A stretch of DNA of 64,000 nucleotides from the NCBI RefSeq assembly GCF_018139145.2, contig NC_059483.1, positions 1,303,001 to 1,367,000 of the forward strand, in the 5' to 3' direction. Below the pieces are notes generated by a model that saw only the letters and a list, made by a program, of their open reading frames with translations, had not been told where the DNA came from and did not search any database. Within the stretch, counting starts at the first letter, position 1. Every line of letters starts with the position of its first letter. Position numbers and translations under genes: made by a program. The stretch comes from Gymnogyps californianus. Taxonomy: Eukaryota; Chordata; Aves; Accipitriformes; Cathartidae. Of this stretch, positions 38,853 through 51,825 are shown piece by piece.

Positions 38853-39154
38853 ATTTTTTACAACTTCTAACAAAAGAGCTTAGCAATGGCTGCATGAGCT
38901 GCAGGAGCACCACCGCTTACTCCTCCAGATGAAGCACTGTGCGAGCAGTGTCAGCCTGAACAACAGTGTAACTCGCAAACCCGCCGCGGTATGCACAGGC
39001 AGCCACGTTTGCTATTGACACCGGGGTTAAATGTTTGAAAATGTCAGGCCTGCTTTGTGTTTTTGCCAAGTGAACAAGCAGCCACGCTGTGAAAGGGCTG
39101 GTACACTTCTCTTGTGATGTCCCGCTGGTGGCACCACGTGCGGGCAATGGCTCT
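38853..39154. other. Non-coding stretch, nothing recognised
   Basis: This is unique sequence. The minus-strand open frames crossing it (38917-39255 and 39044-39265) extend into the period-9 repeat and gain Cys-Leu-Pro or Ala-Leu-Pro repeats from it, so they are artefacts. Confidence 0.5.
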
Positions 39155-39200
39155 GGCAGGCAGGGCAGGCAGGGCAGGCAGGGCAGGCAGGGCAGGGCAG
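39155..39200. repeat. 9-bp tandem repeat (GGCAGGCAG)
   Basis: Four perfect copies of GGCAGGCAG are followed by a 10-base variant unit. The period is a multiple of three, so all frames stay open across it. Confidence 0.9.
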
Positions 39201-42200
39201 CATCCGTCCACAGCGCTCCCTGCGAGACGGGGACTGCCTGTGGGGTCTTTTTCACTCTCCATCATAGGTCAAATCTCGTAACACATGTAAGAGCGTGAGC
39301 TGGAGGCTTTCACTCCATCCTTCCTACTCAGATACGCGTCTGCACGACAGTCGCTGAGCCGGAGCCTCGCCTCTTACCCCGACCCTTGTGCCTTCTCATT
39401 GCGGAGAGATGAAGTTCAGGTTTTTAGGCTGACTGGGTGCTTTCAGGATTTAGTAACCCCTCCCTTCCACTAGAAACCCTGTCCTAAATAATCACAGGTT
39501 ACCTGAAATTCTCTCTTACCATCCCTCCAAAATAAACTTTGGGAGCTACATCTTCACCAAGCGATAAACAACCATCAGGAGAAGCCCAGAGACACCGAGC
39601 CTGGCTGTGGCACCCAAAGGAGCTCATGCCATTTTCTCTCCAGCATTGGCACCCCCTGACCTGGCTCCCTAGCACCTATGGGAACGCGCAGGGCCGTGTG
39701 GATTCCCAGATGGCAAGTTCGCGCTCAAGTGAATAAACCCGTTGTGCAAGGCGAGTCATGGAGATCATTAGCCACAACCCAAAGATGTATAAATCCATAA
39801 TTTCTTCAAGTCTTGCTAGGTATCTTCAGTCTTATAGGGCATTGTGCTGGTCTGCTTTAATAAACAGAAGCAAAAAACCCCGATTCAGCCGCTCAGTTGT
39901 GGCAGATGTGGAACCTCTCGTGGGTTACCAGTAGGTTACTATAGAGGAGCTCAGAGTGGCATGTCATTTGTGTTTGGCACTTGGCAGGGACCATCATGAG
40001 TGGTGGGCGAAGGAGGCAAAAGAGGGCAATACCTGCTTTAATATTTGCTGTCTCTACGTTTGAAATACTTAGGTGAACATCAGGCAGCTTCACCCATCCC
40101 ACAGCAGTGTGGGGAGCCCTGTGGCCAGGAGAACCTGCAAGGAGTTGGGCTGGAGCACATACCCTGGGGAGAGGACGTTGATATATTTCCCGGATCAGAA
40201 CCGGGCCTATTTGTTGTTACTGAAGCAGAAAGAGCTCGTTTTTGCAGTGGTTGCGTTAGGAAGGGGTTGGTGAGGGAAGTGCTCCTCACCATCATCCCGG
40301 TACAAACGCCACTACAACATTTATTGATTCTTTCGCAGTCACAGCTGTCACCTTCCCCACCCACAGCATTTATTACTCTTCCATGGAAAGATTTTCTGCC
40401 AGTTCTCACCGTTATCAACTTCACGTCATTAACAGTAATATCTCCCTGTACTCTCAAGGGATAGGAGAATTCTGCAGAGATCCCTTGGGAACCTCTGCAG
40501 AGACCTTGCTGTCCCTGTCGGGACGGGCAGGGCTGCGCCGGCTGGGGAGGACGCGGGGCGTTTTGGCATTGCTGGAGGGAGAACCAAGGCTGTGGTCAGT
40601 GCCTGGGTGCTCTCGCTGGAGAGATTCAAGGTGTGTGCTGGATGGTGTAGGGGAAACGGTTGCTGCAGCGAGCGGGCGTGAATTCCCGGCCTCCACCCTC
40701 CATTTTCCCAGCTTTCCGCTTTCTCAGCTGCCCATATTAACTCTGTTTCTAACCTAGCCCACACTGCAGAGGCTATCAATATGAAAAATAATTCCCAAAA
40801 TAAACACAAAAAAGAAATTTCTGTCTCTCCATCGCTGTAATTTGCAGGCAAAAAAAAAAATCCAGGAACTGTGGATGGTTGTGATTTAGGCCAAATGGAT
40901 TCACGCAGCTTATATGCTCCTTTCCGCACGATATTTGCAATCAAAAGTCCATACATAATTAAGCAAACGCACATGAAAATCCGCAGGACAATGAAGACTT
41001 GTGCAGAACGCCTCTCCCGCTGCTGGCAGAGCAGTTACTCCAGAGCCAGATTTCTAAACTGGCTCTAACAAGGCATCGCCAAACGCCTGAGCTCATCTGG
41101 CCGGCGTGCCGGCGGGAGCCGTGCCGGCACAACCGGGGCGGTGCACGGGGACCTCCTGCCCGCACACCCCGCTGCTGGCACCCTGCCTCTGCCCCGGGGG
41201 CTGCCAGCCTTCCTCAGCAGTCTTCCATGGGGCCGTTGAGAAACGGAGACGGGAAAGATGGGGGAAAAACGTGTCTTTCCTGAAGTAATTCTAGATAAGA
41301 CAACCAAAGTGTATTTTTAGAGCAACAAGTTATATGGGTTTAATAACATGCTTTGGCTGAATGTGTGGCTCCACCTCAGGACGAGGAGAAAGCCCATGCT
41401 CATCTTTCAGGTTTATTCCTCTCATGTCCCACGTGCACAAGGATTTCCTAACGACTGGGTTTCAGGACAATGTCCCCTCTCCCAGGAACACAAACAGTTA
41501 AGCACCACGGTGTAATGGCAACATAAAATTGTTTCTGCAGCCTGTGTAGATGCAGTGACAACCGATATTATTCACTGTCAGCCGGGTCCCCAAAAGCACT
41601 TTATTAAATTGCCTCTAAGACTCAGGAGTGGGGTTAATTATTTAGGTACCTTAATTTTCAATACATCTCTGTCTTTTACCTGCAGTACCAGAAATCTAAA
41701 ACTCTGGTTCCAGAGACAGAAATACAAGAAACCGTGAGCAGTATTTATTTAAGTGCAATCACTGCCATGTGAAGGAGGTGTGATTTACAATGATTTTTGA
41801 TGCCTAGAATGCAAAAATGAATATTTAAACAACACCAATAATTTCTCCTGGATGTACAAGACCCCAAATTCTCACCAGCTGCTGCTGCCTCTGTTAGTTA
41901 AATGTTAATAACGCATCCCAGTTGATGCAATTAATTTTGTTCCGTGCTGTCATCGCTGCGCAGCAGCGGCACGTGCAGGGTGAGGACCTTATCTGCGCCA
42001 AGTCTAACCAAGGCTCTGGCGGTGACGGGGGCACGGAGCTGCGACGTGCCAGCGGCTGCCAGGGACAGCCGATAGCTGGGGGTCATTACGACGAGTGCAG
42101 GTCGTGAATGCGGGCTGTGAAACGGGTGGGGGGGGTGTGCTGCTCGTTAATCCAGCAGTGACACCGGTTAACGGGGAGTGATTGCCTTGTGCATGTTGTT

Positions 42201-44373
42201 ATCGAGCCCAGAGGCGCTGTGCTAAACATTAATGTGCTCTCCGGGGAGGCTGGGGGGGCCTGGCTTGCAGGAGCCTCCCCGGGGGAAAGGCCGGGACTGT
42301 GTCACCGGTGGGTGCCGGCAGGAGGGACGCGCCGTCTTGCAGACGTGGGCTGGCAGGAGCGGGAGGCACGGCGGGTCCGGCCTGTGGCACCCAGCCTGCC
42401 CAGGGCAGCACCCGGGGGCTCGGCCTCCCGCCCGCCTCCGAGCATCGCCAGGCACGGGGACCTGTGCCGCTCCCTCGGGGCACCGCTTCGGCCTCCCACG
42501 TCCCTGTGCATCCCCCGGTTAGACTCTGCTTCGTTGTGAAGCAAACGAGCCGGCACTGGAAAGGCTGCTGTTGTCCGGAGGACTTGCAAGCGCTTGGAAG
42601 GTTTTGTGATGCGTGTGGCAGGAGGTGCGTGCCCGTGCTCGGCACCCGGCACGGTGGGGCATCCCTCCCGCCTGCCGCCCCGTCCAGCGGTTCTCCAGAC
42701 CCGGCCGTGGCTCCCGGGCAATCCCTGGGCAGCTCCTTCACTGCCTCGCTGCGGGTTGTCGTCTGGGTATTTAGCTAAAAAAAAAATAATAAACCAGTCT
42801 ACACTCACCTGGTCCTTTGCTAAGCAGTTGTAACCTGGGGTTCATGAATGTAAGGAGCAGCATTTTAGTATAAATATACACTCTGGCAAAGTGACAAGAA
42901 TGATTTTCTGTTTTCATTTATTTAATAAATAATCACAGCAATGGAAGAATTTGCCTGACAGTCTACCAGCATGAATTAAAACATTCAATTACACCAGTGG
43001 GAGAAGTTTAAATATTTACTTATTCTTTAGGGGATTATAAATTAACCCTGAGGACCTCCATAAACCTGAGTCAAGACATTGACAAAAAACTTGAATTCAG
43101 ACCTTAATTAATGTAGGGGAGAGAGCGTGCAGGCCCCAAGAGACGTTGGATGGGGGAGAGCCCCCAGGGCCGTGCTTGCTTGTCAGCCGTGCAGAAATCG
43201 GCACACCCAGATGTAAATAATTCAGATTTAGTGAGAGTGTGTTGTGGGGATAATTAAAACCCACTGTACCTGACACGTTTCGTGATGGTCCCTGAAGTGG
43301 GAGCCTTGGCTGCTGCTGTATAAATCAGGCGCTTTGTGGGCTCATTCATATTTCATGGTCCAGATATAAAGTCCTTCCCCTTGGTGGGACGTGCGCTGTG
43401 AATGTGCTCTGGCTGCTGCCGCGGGCAGGGGAATGCTCTAACACCAACTGCTACTTCATTAACTTTCAGCCAGGAAAGTGCTTGCTTGTACGCAAATTCA
43501 TGATCTCTGTGAGGTTGCCTTTTCTCTTCCCAAAGGAAAAATAGGAACTGAAACTTGCTTACCCAATATATTCATTGCTGCTCTCTAAGGAATTAAATCA
43601 GTGCCGTCAGAGTGTAATAAATTAACGAGAGAGAGTTTTGATAAGAAAACAGCAGTACGGGGAGGTGCAGTTCCCAGCGAGAAGAAGGTGGAAGGGCGGT
43701 TTGCATTTTGACCAGACCTCTGAAAGTGCTCATTTTTCATGGTCTGGAAGAGTGTTATTATCAAAATGATCTGCTTGCTATGATTTCCCTTCCCGGTAAT
43801 TCCTTCCAAGCAGGCACATTTCTCCAAGGCAGAAAAAAGGGCCATTTGCTGAGAGCCCTCCGGAGCGCTTCGGGAGGCACTCGACACCCTTCCACCCCGA
43901 GCGTGCTCTGCTTCGCAGGTGGCAGCTGATGGGTTCTTTCAGGAGAAAAGCGAAATTCTGCATAAGAAAAGGTTGCCCCGCTTGGCCCTCATTTTGCTTT
44001 GGGCTGACGCTGAAGTCCCTCTTCGATTTGGATGTATTTTCTTGAATTATATTAATATATGGCAAGGCTGTTTTGAAAATCACCTGCCCTCTAAAGATTA
44101 TCTTGTTCTCCAGACACCACTGAGCTCCCAAAATGAAGGCACCACATCTCTGCAGGGCAGGTGAACCTCTTAATGGAAAGCACTGTAAATTGGGCCAGTC
44201 CCAGAGGGAAAGCAATTCTAGGGATAAAAGCAGATACGGTAACTATACTTCAGTGACCTACTTTTTCCCAGCCTTTACTCGCTATGCAACAACTCACGTG
44301 CACAAGAAAACCCATCCGTGTGTCACGTACACATGAAAGTGCTATTTAGCCTGAGCCAAAACTGTGAGCGAAA
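39201..44373. other. Non-coding stretch with CpG-rich blocks at 41090-41230 and 42220-42720
   Basis: AT-rich DNA is interrupted by two CpG-rich blocks. The block at 42220-42720 is the longest GC-rich segment of the window and shows open frames in nearly every reading frame (up to 170 codons). That pattern reflects base composition, and no domain is recognised. Homopolymers include an A run at about 40850-40860, a G run at about 42129-42136 and an A run at about 42778-42786. Confidence 0.5.
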
Positions 44374-44415
44374 AAGTGGCAAAATGTAAGTGGCAAAGTG
44401 TAAGTGGCAAAATTA
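44374..44415. repeat. 14-bp tandem repeat, three copies
   Basis: AAGTGGCAAAATGT (44374-44387), AAGTGGCAAAGTGT (44388-44401) and AAGTGGCAAAATTA (44402-44415) are contiguous. They differ by one to a few bases. Confidence 0.9.
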
Positions 44416-44739
44416 GTGGAGCTGGGGATGAGGAGAAGGATATACGACTTTCCCTGGATTTCTGTAGGGAAATTGAGGACCTGCTCACGATGCCTGCGCT
44501 GGCCTGGGCTGCGCTGCACCTTCTCCTGCCACCCTGCTGCCGCTGGGTTGAGGCATGACTGCAAAAGCAATTTGAGGAGAATTTTACATTTTGCAAGCTG
44601 GTTTTCTTTTTTGTCTTTTTCATTTGTTTGCCTCGGGTTTAGGCACCAGCAGGCAGAGCCCTTTTGTGTTCCCTGTGGGCCACCCCGACAGAAAAGCCCC
44701 TCCACCTCTGCCAGATCCGTAGCATGAAGCTCAAGTGAG

Positions 44740-44840
44740 AACGGTTAATTTTATTTGAGATCCGTCATTTCAGTGGTGACAAAATCTCTAATTAAAGCGA
44801 GCGTTTGCCTGGCAGAGGGCAAGGGCAGTCTTGGCAGGTA
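44740..44840. promoter_or_regulatory. Candidate conserved non-coding element
   Basis: The stretch includes GGTTAATTTTATTTGAGAT, TGACAAAATCTCTAATTAAAG and GCGTTTGCCTGGCAG-type words. The last two thirds look like a dense set of homeodomain-type and GC-box-free binding cores. No alignment was possible, so this is a low-confidence call from texture alone. Confidence 0.2.
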
Positions 44841-46630
44841 AACAGCAGCTTAAGTGGCCTGAGCTTCAGGAGGGCTTCTTGTCCCTTACGGGTTGGGGAA
44901 AAACTGTGGGTCTTTCCCCGCTGAGTACCAAAAAGGGTTTATTTCCCCATGGGACAGGTTTCGAGCCATGTCCCACCTCCCGGATCAGCTGTGCCTGCCA
45001 GGAGCCCACGGGCAGCGCCTCTGCTCCCAGGAGCATCCCTGCTGCACGGCCACCTCCTCCCAGCGGCTGAATTGCCATGGAAATGTAATGCAGGTGGCAG
45101 GGTGAGGCTGGCAGGAGGAGGGAGAGGTATTGATTTTCCTTTACTGTGTAGATCAAATTTCAGTGGAAGAAGAACATCTGTTCTGTGGTATCCGAGCATA
45201 GCCAGTCTTCAGACTCTGAATAAAAATGGTGCCAAATATTTTCCTTTAAACTTGCATCCATTCCTCCTGCTCACTGTAGCTCAAGCCAAGTTCAGAAGAC
45301 CTTCGTGATACGAGATGACAGTTGCAGCTTCATCTGGGTTCACGCCTTGTCTTCAGAAGGCGCCGGATACTCACCAGTCAGGGCATCTGGCTCAGCAGCG
45401 TGTTTGCTTTGCTTCCAACTCTCGTGAATCAAATATTTGCAGGATTTGCACAGCTCTTCTCCGGTTTAAAGTCAAAGGAAATATATTTCCTTTTTCTCTA
45501 CTCTTTAACAACCTCAATAAATTGAGTTAAAACCAGCTAATTACATATGACTTTAGCAAGTGAAGTAAGCTCATGTGCAATTAGAGTCTTTGCTGTGCTA
45601 CTGCCTTGGCTCTTCTAAACTCTGTTAATGACTTGGCCGGTTGATTCACTCTTCCGCACAGTGTTCTGGTAAGACACAGTAGAAATGGCTATCTTACCTC
45701 CAGGTACCTCTCGCCATGTGTTCCATGCTCCTGCTTCGAAGCAGCGCTGAAGAGTCACCCATCAAGAAACCCAAAAGCAACCGAACACTGGAAGGGGACA
45801 GAAAGCAACAGCTGGAGGCGAGTTAGAGGCAAGAAAACAAAGAGCTTTCCCCCCCTCTTATAAAAGATGGAACAAATATTTATTTGCACCGTGACTGCTC
45901 TCCTTTCCTCTGGACTGGTTGTTACAGGCCATTGCTCTGCTTTCAGTTATCAAGGGGGTATCACTTACTGACAATCAGCTCGTGCTAGGTTTGTTTTATG
46001 CCTCATCTCTGCTCGCTGCAGAGTAAGTTACATGGCATAGTGCCATGGCCTCTGTGTCACCAGTTTTTTCCCCCCGGCGAAGCTTGACCGGTGCCAGAGC
46101 CGTGCAATGCGCTGCCCGGAGCAGCCAGTGTGCTGGCGCGGGGTTCGGGTGCCGTATCGTCTGGCTCCTGGGGGCTGCCCTGAGCTGGGCTGGAATACAT
46201 TCCGCTGATGCCCTCTCCGAGCAAGTGTCTACGCTGGGTGAGCTGTTGCCTGGGACAGTGACAAGAAGAAAGGAGTCAGTGCAGAAAACCCTTCACCCAC
46301 GGACGCGCCTACTGTCGACAAGACAGTTGGTTCTGCGGGTGAAATCAAACAGCATTTGGTGGCAACATTTCTGATGCAAGTGTTATTAGGGAAGGAAGCT
46401 CACAGCGTTTCATTTAACACCTGTCCGTTAAATAGAACTTGCAGTTTGGTGCATGTTACATCACTCCAGGCTAGGCCGCTGCGACCCTATCCCCCAGCTT
46501 TGCTACAGGCAGCTGGGAATTACGATGTCTTTGACAGACTCTCCTTTCAAGTGCTGCAGAAGCTTGTCGAGTGGGAAAATGTGGAGGTAAGAGACTGAGG
46601 TGACAGAGGTGGTGTTAGTGCCTCGGAGCA
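44841..46630. other. Non-coding stretch, no gene recognised
   Basis: This is unique DNA with overlapping open frames at 44.83-45.31 kb on both strands (up to 119 codons) and one of 109 codons at 46045-46374 (+). None resembles a known protein. A short CpG-containing patch lies at about 46060-46160. Confidence 0.5.
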
Positions 46631-46654
46631 GGAGGAGGAGGAGGAGGAGGGAGG
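46631..46654. repeat. GGA microsatellite
   Basis: This is a nearly perfect (GGA)n run of about seven units. Confidence 0.9.
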
Positions 46655-47251
46655 CAGCCGAGCGCGATGCTGGGCGGTGGCTGCAGCAGCAGCAACCAGG
46701 TTAAAACCAAGGCTAAGGGTGCAATGAAGACCTGTCCTTGTTCTTCACTCGTCATTTCTCCTTTTCAGGCATTTTCATTCCTGCGCGCTGTATCACGGCA
46801 TACCTGATGGGGCCTGCGCTGTTTTCTCAACGGACTTACGAAATACACATTCTGTGGAAACAGGCAAGGTGGTGAGAGAGAAAGAGCTAATAAAAATTAT
46901 TGTGAGGTCTTCTTGCTGGTGGACTTACTGCTAGAAGGAGCCTGCAGACTGCTCTGACAGCAGAAGGCAGCGGAAACAAATTACTGAATTGGTCTAGACT
47001 AATATTTACCCTTCTGTCTCTCCTGAATCACCCTCCTCCTTATCGGCACCCTTCCTGCAGAAGCCGGTAGCAGGAGGGAGAGGCCAGCATTAACTCACAG
47101 CTGAACGGTGAAGAGTGCTTGCATACCTGACACGGGGGTCCTGATTTCCAAAAAGCAGCCTGCATCCACAGTCGAGGTCCCCAGGGCAGCTGGCAGCTTT
47201 CAAACTCTGCAAAACCTGACCCTGCCAGTAATGTGTTTATTCTTCAACCTT
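46655..47251. other. Non-coding stretch, nothing recognised
   Basis: This is unique sequence leading into an A/C-rich tract. I see no open frame, exon or repeat that can be supported. Confidence 0.5.
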
Positions 47252-47308
47252 GAAAAAACAACAAACCAAACCAAAACAAAACCCAAACCAAAAAAACAAC
47301 CCACCCAC
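47252..47308. repeat. A/C-rich (CAAAA/CCAAA)n low-complexity tract
   Basis: The tract is an imperfect mix of CAAAC, CAAAA and CCAAA units. It could be mistaken for the poly(A) tail of a retrocopy, but no recognisable retrocopied gene precedes it. Confidence 0.8.
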
Positions 47309-50300
47309 AGCTCACTGTCTGTGTCTGGGGTCACCGGCTTTCAGCTCATTGCACTCTAGGGAGAGTTTTATTGTAGTCAGGTGCAAGCAGACATTTATTA
47401 ATTGAGCAATTTCTCCTGACCTTGATGGAAACCATCACTAACAGTCAAATAAATAGATTAGTATCATAATTTTTCAAGGCTAGGCTTAGAAATTAATTGC
47501 ATTTATCTGATTTTGGCTGTTTTGCCATGGCAGTGGTTTAAATTTTTTTCACGTTTTCTTTCCAATTTGCGCAGATGCATATATCATACTGAGGACAATG
47601 CTACACCTAATTTACTTCAGCAAATGAGACCAATTAAAAATAACTCAGTAAAAATGATACTGAATCTTCAATTACTTGGGGAAGATGAGGAGCAGGGCAT
47701 TCTGTAATTGACTTGTTCATCTTCTCGTCCTCTAAAACTCCAGTATAAACGTTAGCCAGGGCAGTTCACTAGCTGGTTGCCATTAGTACTGACTACTATT
47801 TCTACTCTATGACCAATATAAATCACATATTACTGTTTTAGTTTTCTGGTTGGATGAAGGCTATTATCTCTATCTGTGGGAGAGGTGGAAGATGGGGCAT
47901 TTTTTTTCATCAGAACTGCTGCTTTCTTCCAACTCTGCTGTATACGGTGTATTCTGACACCTCCTGCTGACGCCGGCATACGTAGCTCCGGGTGGGTTAT
48001 TATGATAAAGAAAATCTAGTCAATATAAATGAAGCATTGTACTTTCACGTCAAGATTGGGAATTGCGTGCACTGCACGTTACACCTGTTTTGCATGATTT
48101 GTAGGTAATATCATATTTCAATAAGTAGCAAAAATGAAACGCCATGAAAATGATCAAAACTACTGCCTTTTGCAGATAACTGCCTCTAAAATAAGATGGT
48201 ACCAAACTTGCTGTGGTAAATTCATTTCTAGCAGGGAAATTAGCAGCTCTCGTGTCACTAATTACAAGGATTTTACGGAGAATGCCCGTCTCTAATTAAG
48301 GCCGTATTCCACATGCTCCTCATTCACAGCTAAACTCATTGTGATGAATAGTGAGCAGCTGTTGCTGACAATGCCAAGAGATGGATCTGCTTCCTTCTGC
48401 TTTTGAGAGGCAGCCTCCGCTGAGCTTTTGAAGGGCATCGATGTTAAGATGGAAAATTCACGTTAGTGTGTGTCGAAGCTTCCAGAGAGAAAAGCGATGC
48501 CCAGCCCTCGCCTCAGCACGGCGATGGAGGGGAGAGCTGGGCTGCGGTCCTGCTCTGCGGCAGGTGAGCGGGGGCTTTCGGAGCGATGGGTCTCCTCTCA
48601 GCTCTGGCATATTTGGTATGTTTTATCCATCAAAGCCTGCTGTTGGCTGAGCAATAACCTGGGTTTTCCCAGGGCTAGTGAAACAGTTAGCTCTTTTTGG
48701 GTACCGCTTAGAGGAGGGCACTGCTGAATCTGTGACTCAGTCGAGGGGGAAGATTTCTCTCTTGTTGAAGACTGTATGTTTGAAGATGATCCACTGGAAA
48801 ACTGCTGGCCAGGTTTGGGTTTGAGAGCTGCCTTTCCTAGCATGGTATATGGCCAGCTGGTTGGCATCTCTGCTTTTTTATTCCACCATTTTTCTTTTAT
48901 GCTTCGCCTGCCCTATGAGAGATGTAAAGAAGTTTAATTGAAGAGTGGGTCTAAAGTGCTGTGAAGTCCTTGGATGAAAGGCTTTATGCGTGCGTGATGT
49001 TCTGCAGTTGCTTGTTTGGATGAGCATATTTACATCTTCTTTTTCTGTTACTAAATTCATGTCCCTTTGTTCACTTCTAAGGCAATATTTCAAACTTTGC
49101 ATAAAAATGAAAAAAATTGCTTTCATATTTAATGCGTAATAAGATCATGTAATTAGAAATAAGCCTTCATCATGATACATGAACATTGTCAGTACAATCA
49201 CCAAGGAGGACTCTTTTTCTCATAGCAGCCAATGTAATCTTAAGGCCACTGTATATATTTGCTTCCTTTGATCAATAATTTAGGGTAATCATTTTGTTCT
49301 GTAAAATTTCCAAGGTCCATATATATTGCATAAAATGCAGAACAGCAAATCCCAGATTGGATTTTAAAGAGCTTTTCATGAAAGGTTTGGGGTTTTTTTT
49401 CAACTCGGAGGGGAAAGAAGTGGGTCTAGAGATGTGAATAAATCTGTTTGTTTGGGGACTTTGATTCCTGAAGATTTATTTTCTTAATACGGTTGAGTAG
49501 CATTTAGACTGTCTCCAGCTCCTATGAGCTTATAGAAAAGCTATTTTTCTGTTTTATTTTAGCCTCTAGCCTTCCAGCCTCAGTCAGGAGAAGAGAAGTG
49601 GGACTTGCACACCGTACTCCCTCACACAATGCCAGATAGGGAATACGATGCTACGAGAAACTGCAGTGAGCTCTGCTTCGTGCTATGACGTTACTATGTA
49701 GATACACTGAAAGTTGCTGTGCTGTAAATAGCTGTCAGCATGCATTCTCCACCTCGTGCAGCATTAGGGGCAGAGGAGAATATTGAACTTGAATTATTGT
49801 TTGGTGGTGGAGGATACGTGTATCTGGAAAATAGCTGAGATGGCTAGAACCAGAGTTTTCTGCTGTTTGGAGCAGTGGAGATCTGCTAAAGGACAAAGCT
49901 GGGTGGAAGGAGGAAAGAAATCTGTTAAAGGTGGGAATTTCTGCGATGAGCATCAGGCAGAGATGAACAAGAGAAGGAAAAGAAGAATTTTACAGGCTTT
50001 TTCAGTGTTGGGGGGGAGGCTGATATATTTGCAGCGTTGACTAAGGTCAGAGAAAATAGATGGGGAGCTGTATTTGTCCCTTGAGAAGCCTCTGCAGCAG
50101 AGGCAGTCTTGAGACCCTGCTTTATTTATGTATTTGTTTATTTTTAAAAAGGAAGAAAAAATATCACTAAACAGCAGTGGGGAAAACATTCACATGTTGT
50201 ACCTATGACTCCGCAAATAATGAGGCGTAGGATTATAATAGGTGGGGAGTGAAACCTTACTTGAGTCTAGTATTTGGGGACTTTCAGATTTTACTTCCAA

Positions 50301-50956
50301 GAAGAAACATTTAAAAACGGCTCAGGCAGCGTGAGCTGATGTGTTATTCCCTCAGGAAATGGAATGCAAAATCATATTTATTGCTGCTGTTAGGAAAACT
50401 GAGGCTTTCTCTATGCACACATTTCCATCTCCAGAGGCAAAAAGGTACCAGGGCATGTTTTAACCTCCACGTGCGTGTCTGCGTGTGCGACAGGACGTAG
50501 TGCCACAAAACGTCTGGCTGCAGCTTGTTTTTGAGAAGCAGCACCAAGGGGATTAATTAAATCACTTCGGATTATCAAGCAGACGTTAGGTTTTCATGGA
50601 TGCTGTTGTCTCGGAGGCTCAGCAGAGTTTGCCGCTTGATGGATGGTGTGTGGAGGAAGGACTCGTGTCGTTGGCTGTGCAACGGAGGTCTTCAGCCTCT
50701 GTGCCTGCCCTGAGGTGAAGCAGGGCCGAATGGCGGCCGCTGTTCCCCAGCGGGTTTTGAGGGATATGTTAGCACTCTGTGACACCAGAAGTGCTGCTTT
50801 ATGGTGTGTGGTACTCTGATCTCCCGGAAGGTTTAAGAATGACTTTCAGCAGGGAAGACAGACCTGCTCTGGTCCCAGCAAACATCTTTTGCTGAGTCCT
50901 AAAGCGTCGTCCTTGTCTGCCTACCCTTGCTGCTCCTTCAAATCCAGATTTCTGTC
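47309..50956. other. Non-coding stretch, no gene recognised
   Basis: This is largely AT-rich unique DNA with only short open frames (up to 89 codons). No exon, RNA gene or repeat family could be supported. It ends at the left edge of an ERVL-type LTR. Confidence 0.5.
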
Positions 50957-51825
50957 TGTATTGGGTTTGCATGGCAAGGTTTTGGTAGCGGGGGGGGCTA
51001 CAGGGTGGCTTCTGTGAGAAGCTGCCAGAAACTTTCCCCTATGTCCAACAGAGCCAATGCCAGCCGGCTCCAAGACGGACCCGCCACTGGCCGAGGCTGA
51101 GCCCATCAGCGATGGTGGTAGTGCCTCTGGGATAACAGATTTAAGAAGGGGGAAAAAAAGTTACTGTGCAGCAGCAATTGCAGCCAGAGAGAGGAGTGAG
51201 AACATGTGGGAGGAACAACTCTGCAGACCCAAGGTCAGGGAAGAAGGAGGGGAGGAGGTGCTCCAGGTGCCGGAGCAGAGATTCCCCTGCAGCCTGTGGG
51301 AAGGGACCCACGCTGGAGCAGTTCGTGAAGAGCTGCAGCCCATGGGAAGGACTCACGTTGGAGCAGTTCGTGGAGGACTGTCTCCCGTGGGAGGGACCCC
51401 ACGCTGGAGCAGGGGCAGAGTGTGAGGAGTCCTCCCCCTGAGGAGGAAGGAGCAGCAGAGACAACGTGTGATGAACTGACCCAAACCCCCATTCCCCGTC
51501 CCCTGCGCTGCTCAGGGGGAGGAGGTAGAGAAAATCAGGAGTGAAGTTAAGCCCGGGAAGAAGGGAGGGGTGGGGGGATGGTGTTTTTAAGATTTGGGTT
51601 TATTTCTCACTATCCTACTCTGATTTGATTGGTAACAAATTAAATTAATTTTTTCCCCAAGTCGAGTCTGTTTTGCCCGTGATGGTAACTGCTGAGTGAT
51701 CTCCCTGTCCTCATCTCGACCCACGAGCCTGTCGCTACATTTCCTCTCCCCTGTCCAGGTGAGGAGGGGAGTGATGGAGCGGCTGTCATGGGTACCCAGC
51801 CTCCAGCCAGGGCCAACCCACCACA
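50957..51825 (+). mobile_element. ERVL-type solo LTR (long, with internal minisatellite)
   Basis: The element starts with TGTATTGGGTTTGCATGG at 50957 and ends with CAACCCACCACA at 51825, the TG...CA ends of an endogenous retrovirus LTR. Internal segments match, by memory, a neoavian ERVL LTR consensus: the CCAAGACGGACCCGCC and GAGCCCATCAGCGATGG words near 51070-51116, and the CGAGTCTGTTTTGCCCGTGA word near 51664. A possible poly(A) signal ATTAAA lies at 51639-51644. The expected TATA-like position (about 51137-51143) is diverged. There is no adjacent internal retroviral coding region and no second LTR, so it is a solo LTR from LTR-LTR recombination. The flanking pentamers CTGTC (50952-50956) and CCATC (51826-51830) match at three of five positions, so the target-site duplication is decayed or my boundaries are off by a few bases. 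Open frames in it are incidental. Confidence 0.9.
51296..51415 (+). repeat. 45-46-bp minisatellite inside the LTR
   Basis: About 2.6 copies of a unit containing GTGGGAAGGGACCCACGCTG and a GAGCAGTTCGTG block are present, starting at 51296, 51342 and 51387. Such internal unit expansions account for length variation between copies of this LTR. Confidence 0.85.

Noticed and set aside
39044..39265. Minus-strand open frames with Cys-Leu-Pro or Ala-Leu-Pro repeats
   Set aside because: The repeats are the translation of the 9-bp (GGCAGGCAG) tandem repeat, whose length is a multiple of three, so frames stay open by default.
42220..42741. Cluster of open frames up to 170 codons on both strands
   Set aside because: The segment is GC-rich with few TA-containing stops; all six frames are relatively open and none resembles a protein family.
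47252..47308. A-rich tract considered as the tail of a processed pseudogene
   Set aside because: It is an A/C microsatellite and no retrocopied coding sequence, poly(A) signal arrangement or target-site duplication was seen next to it.
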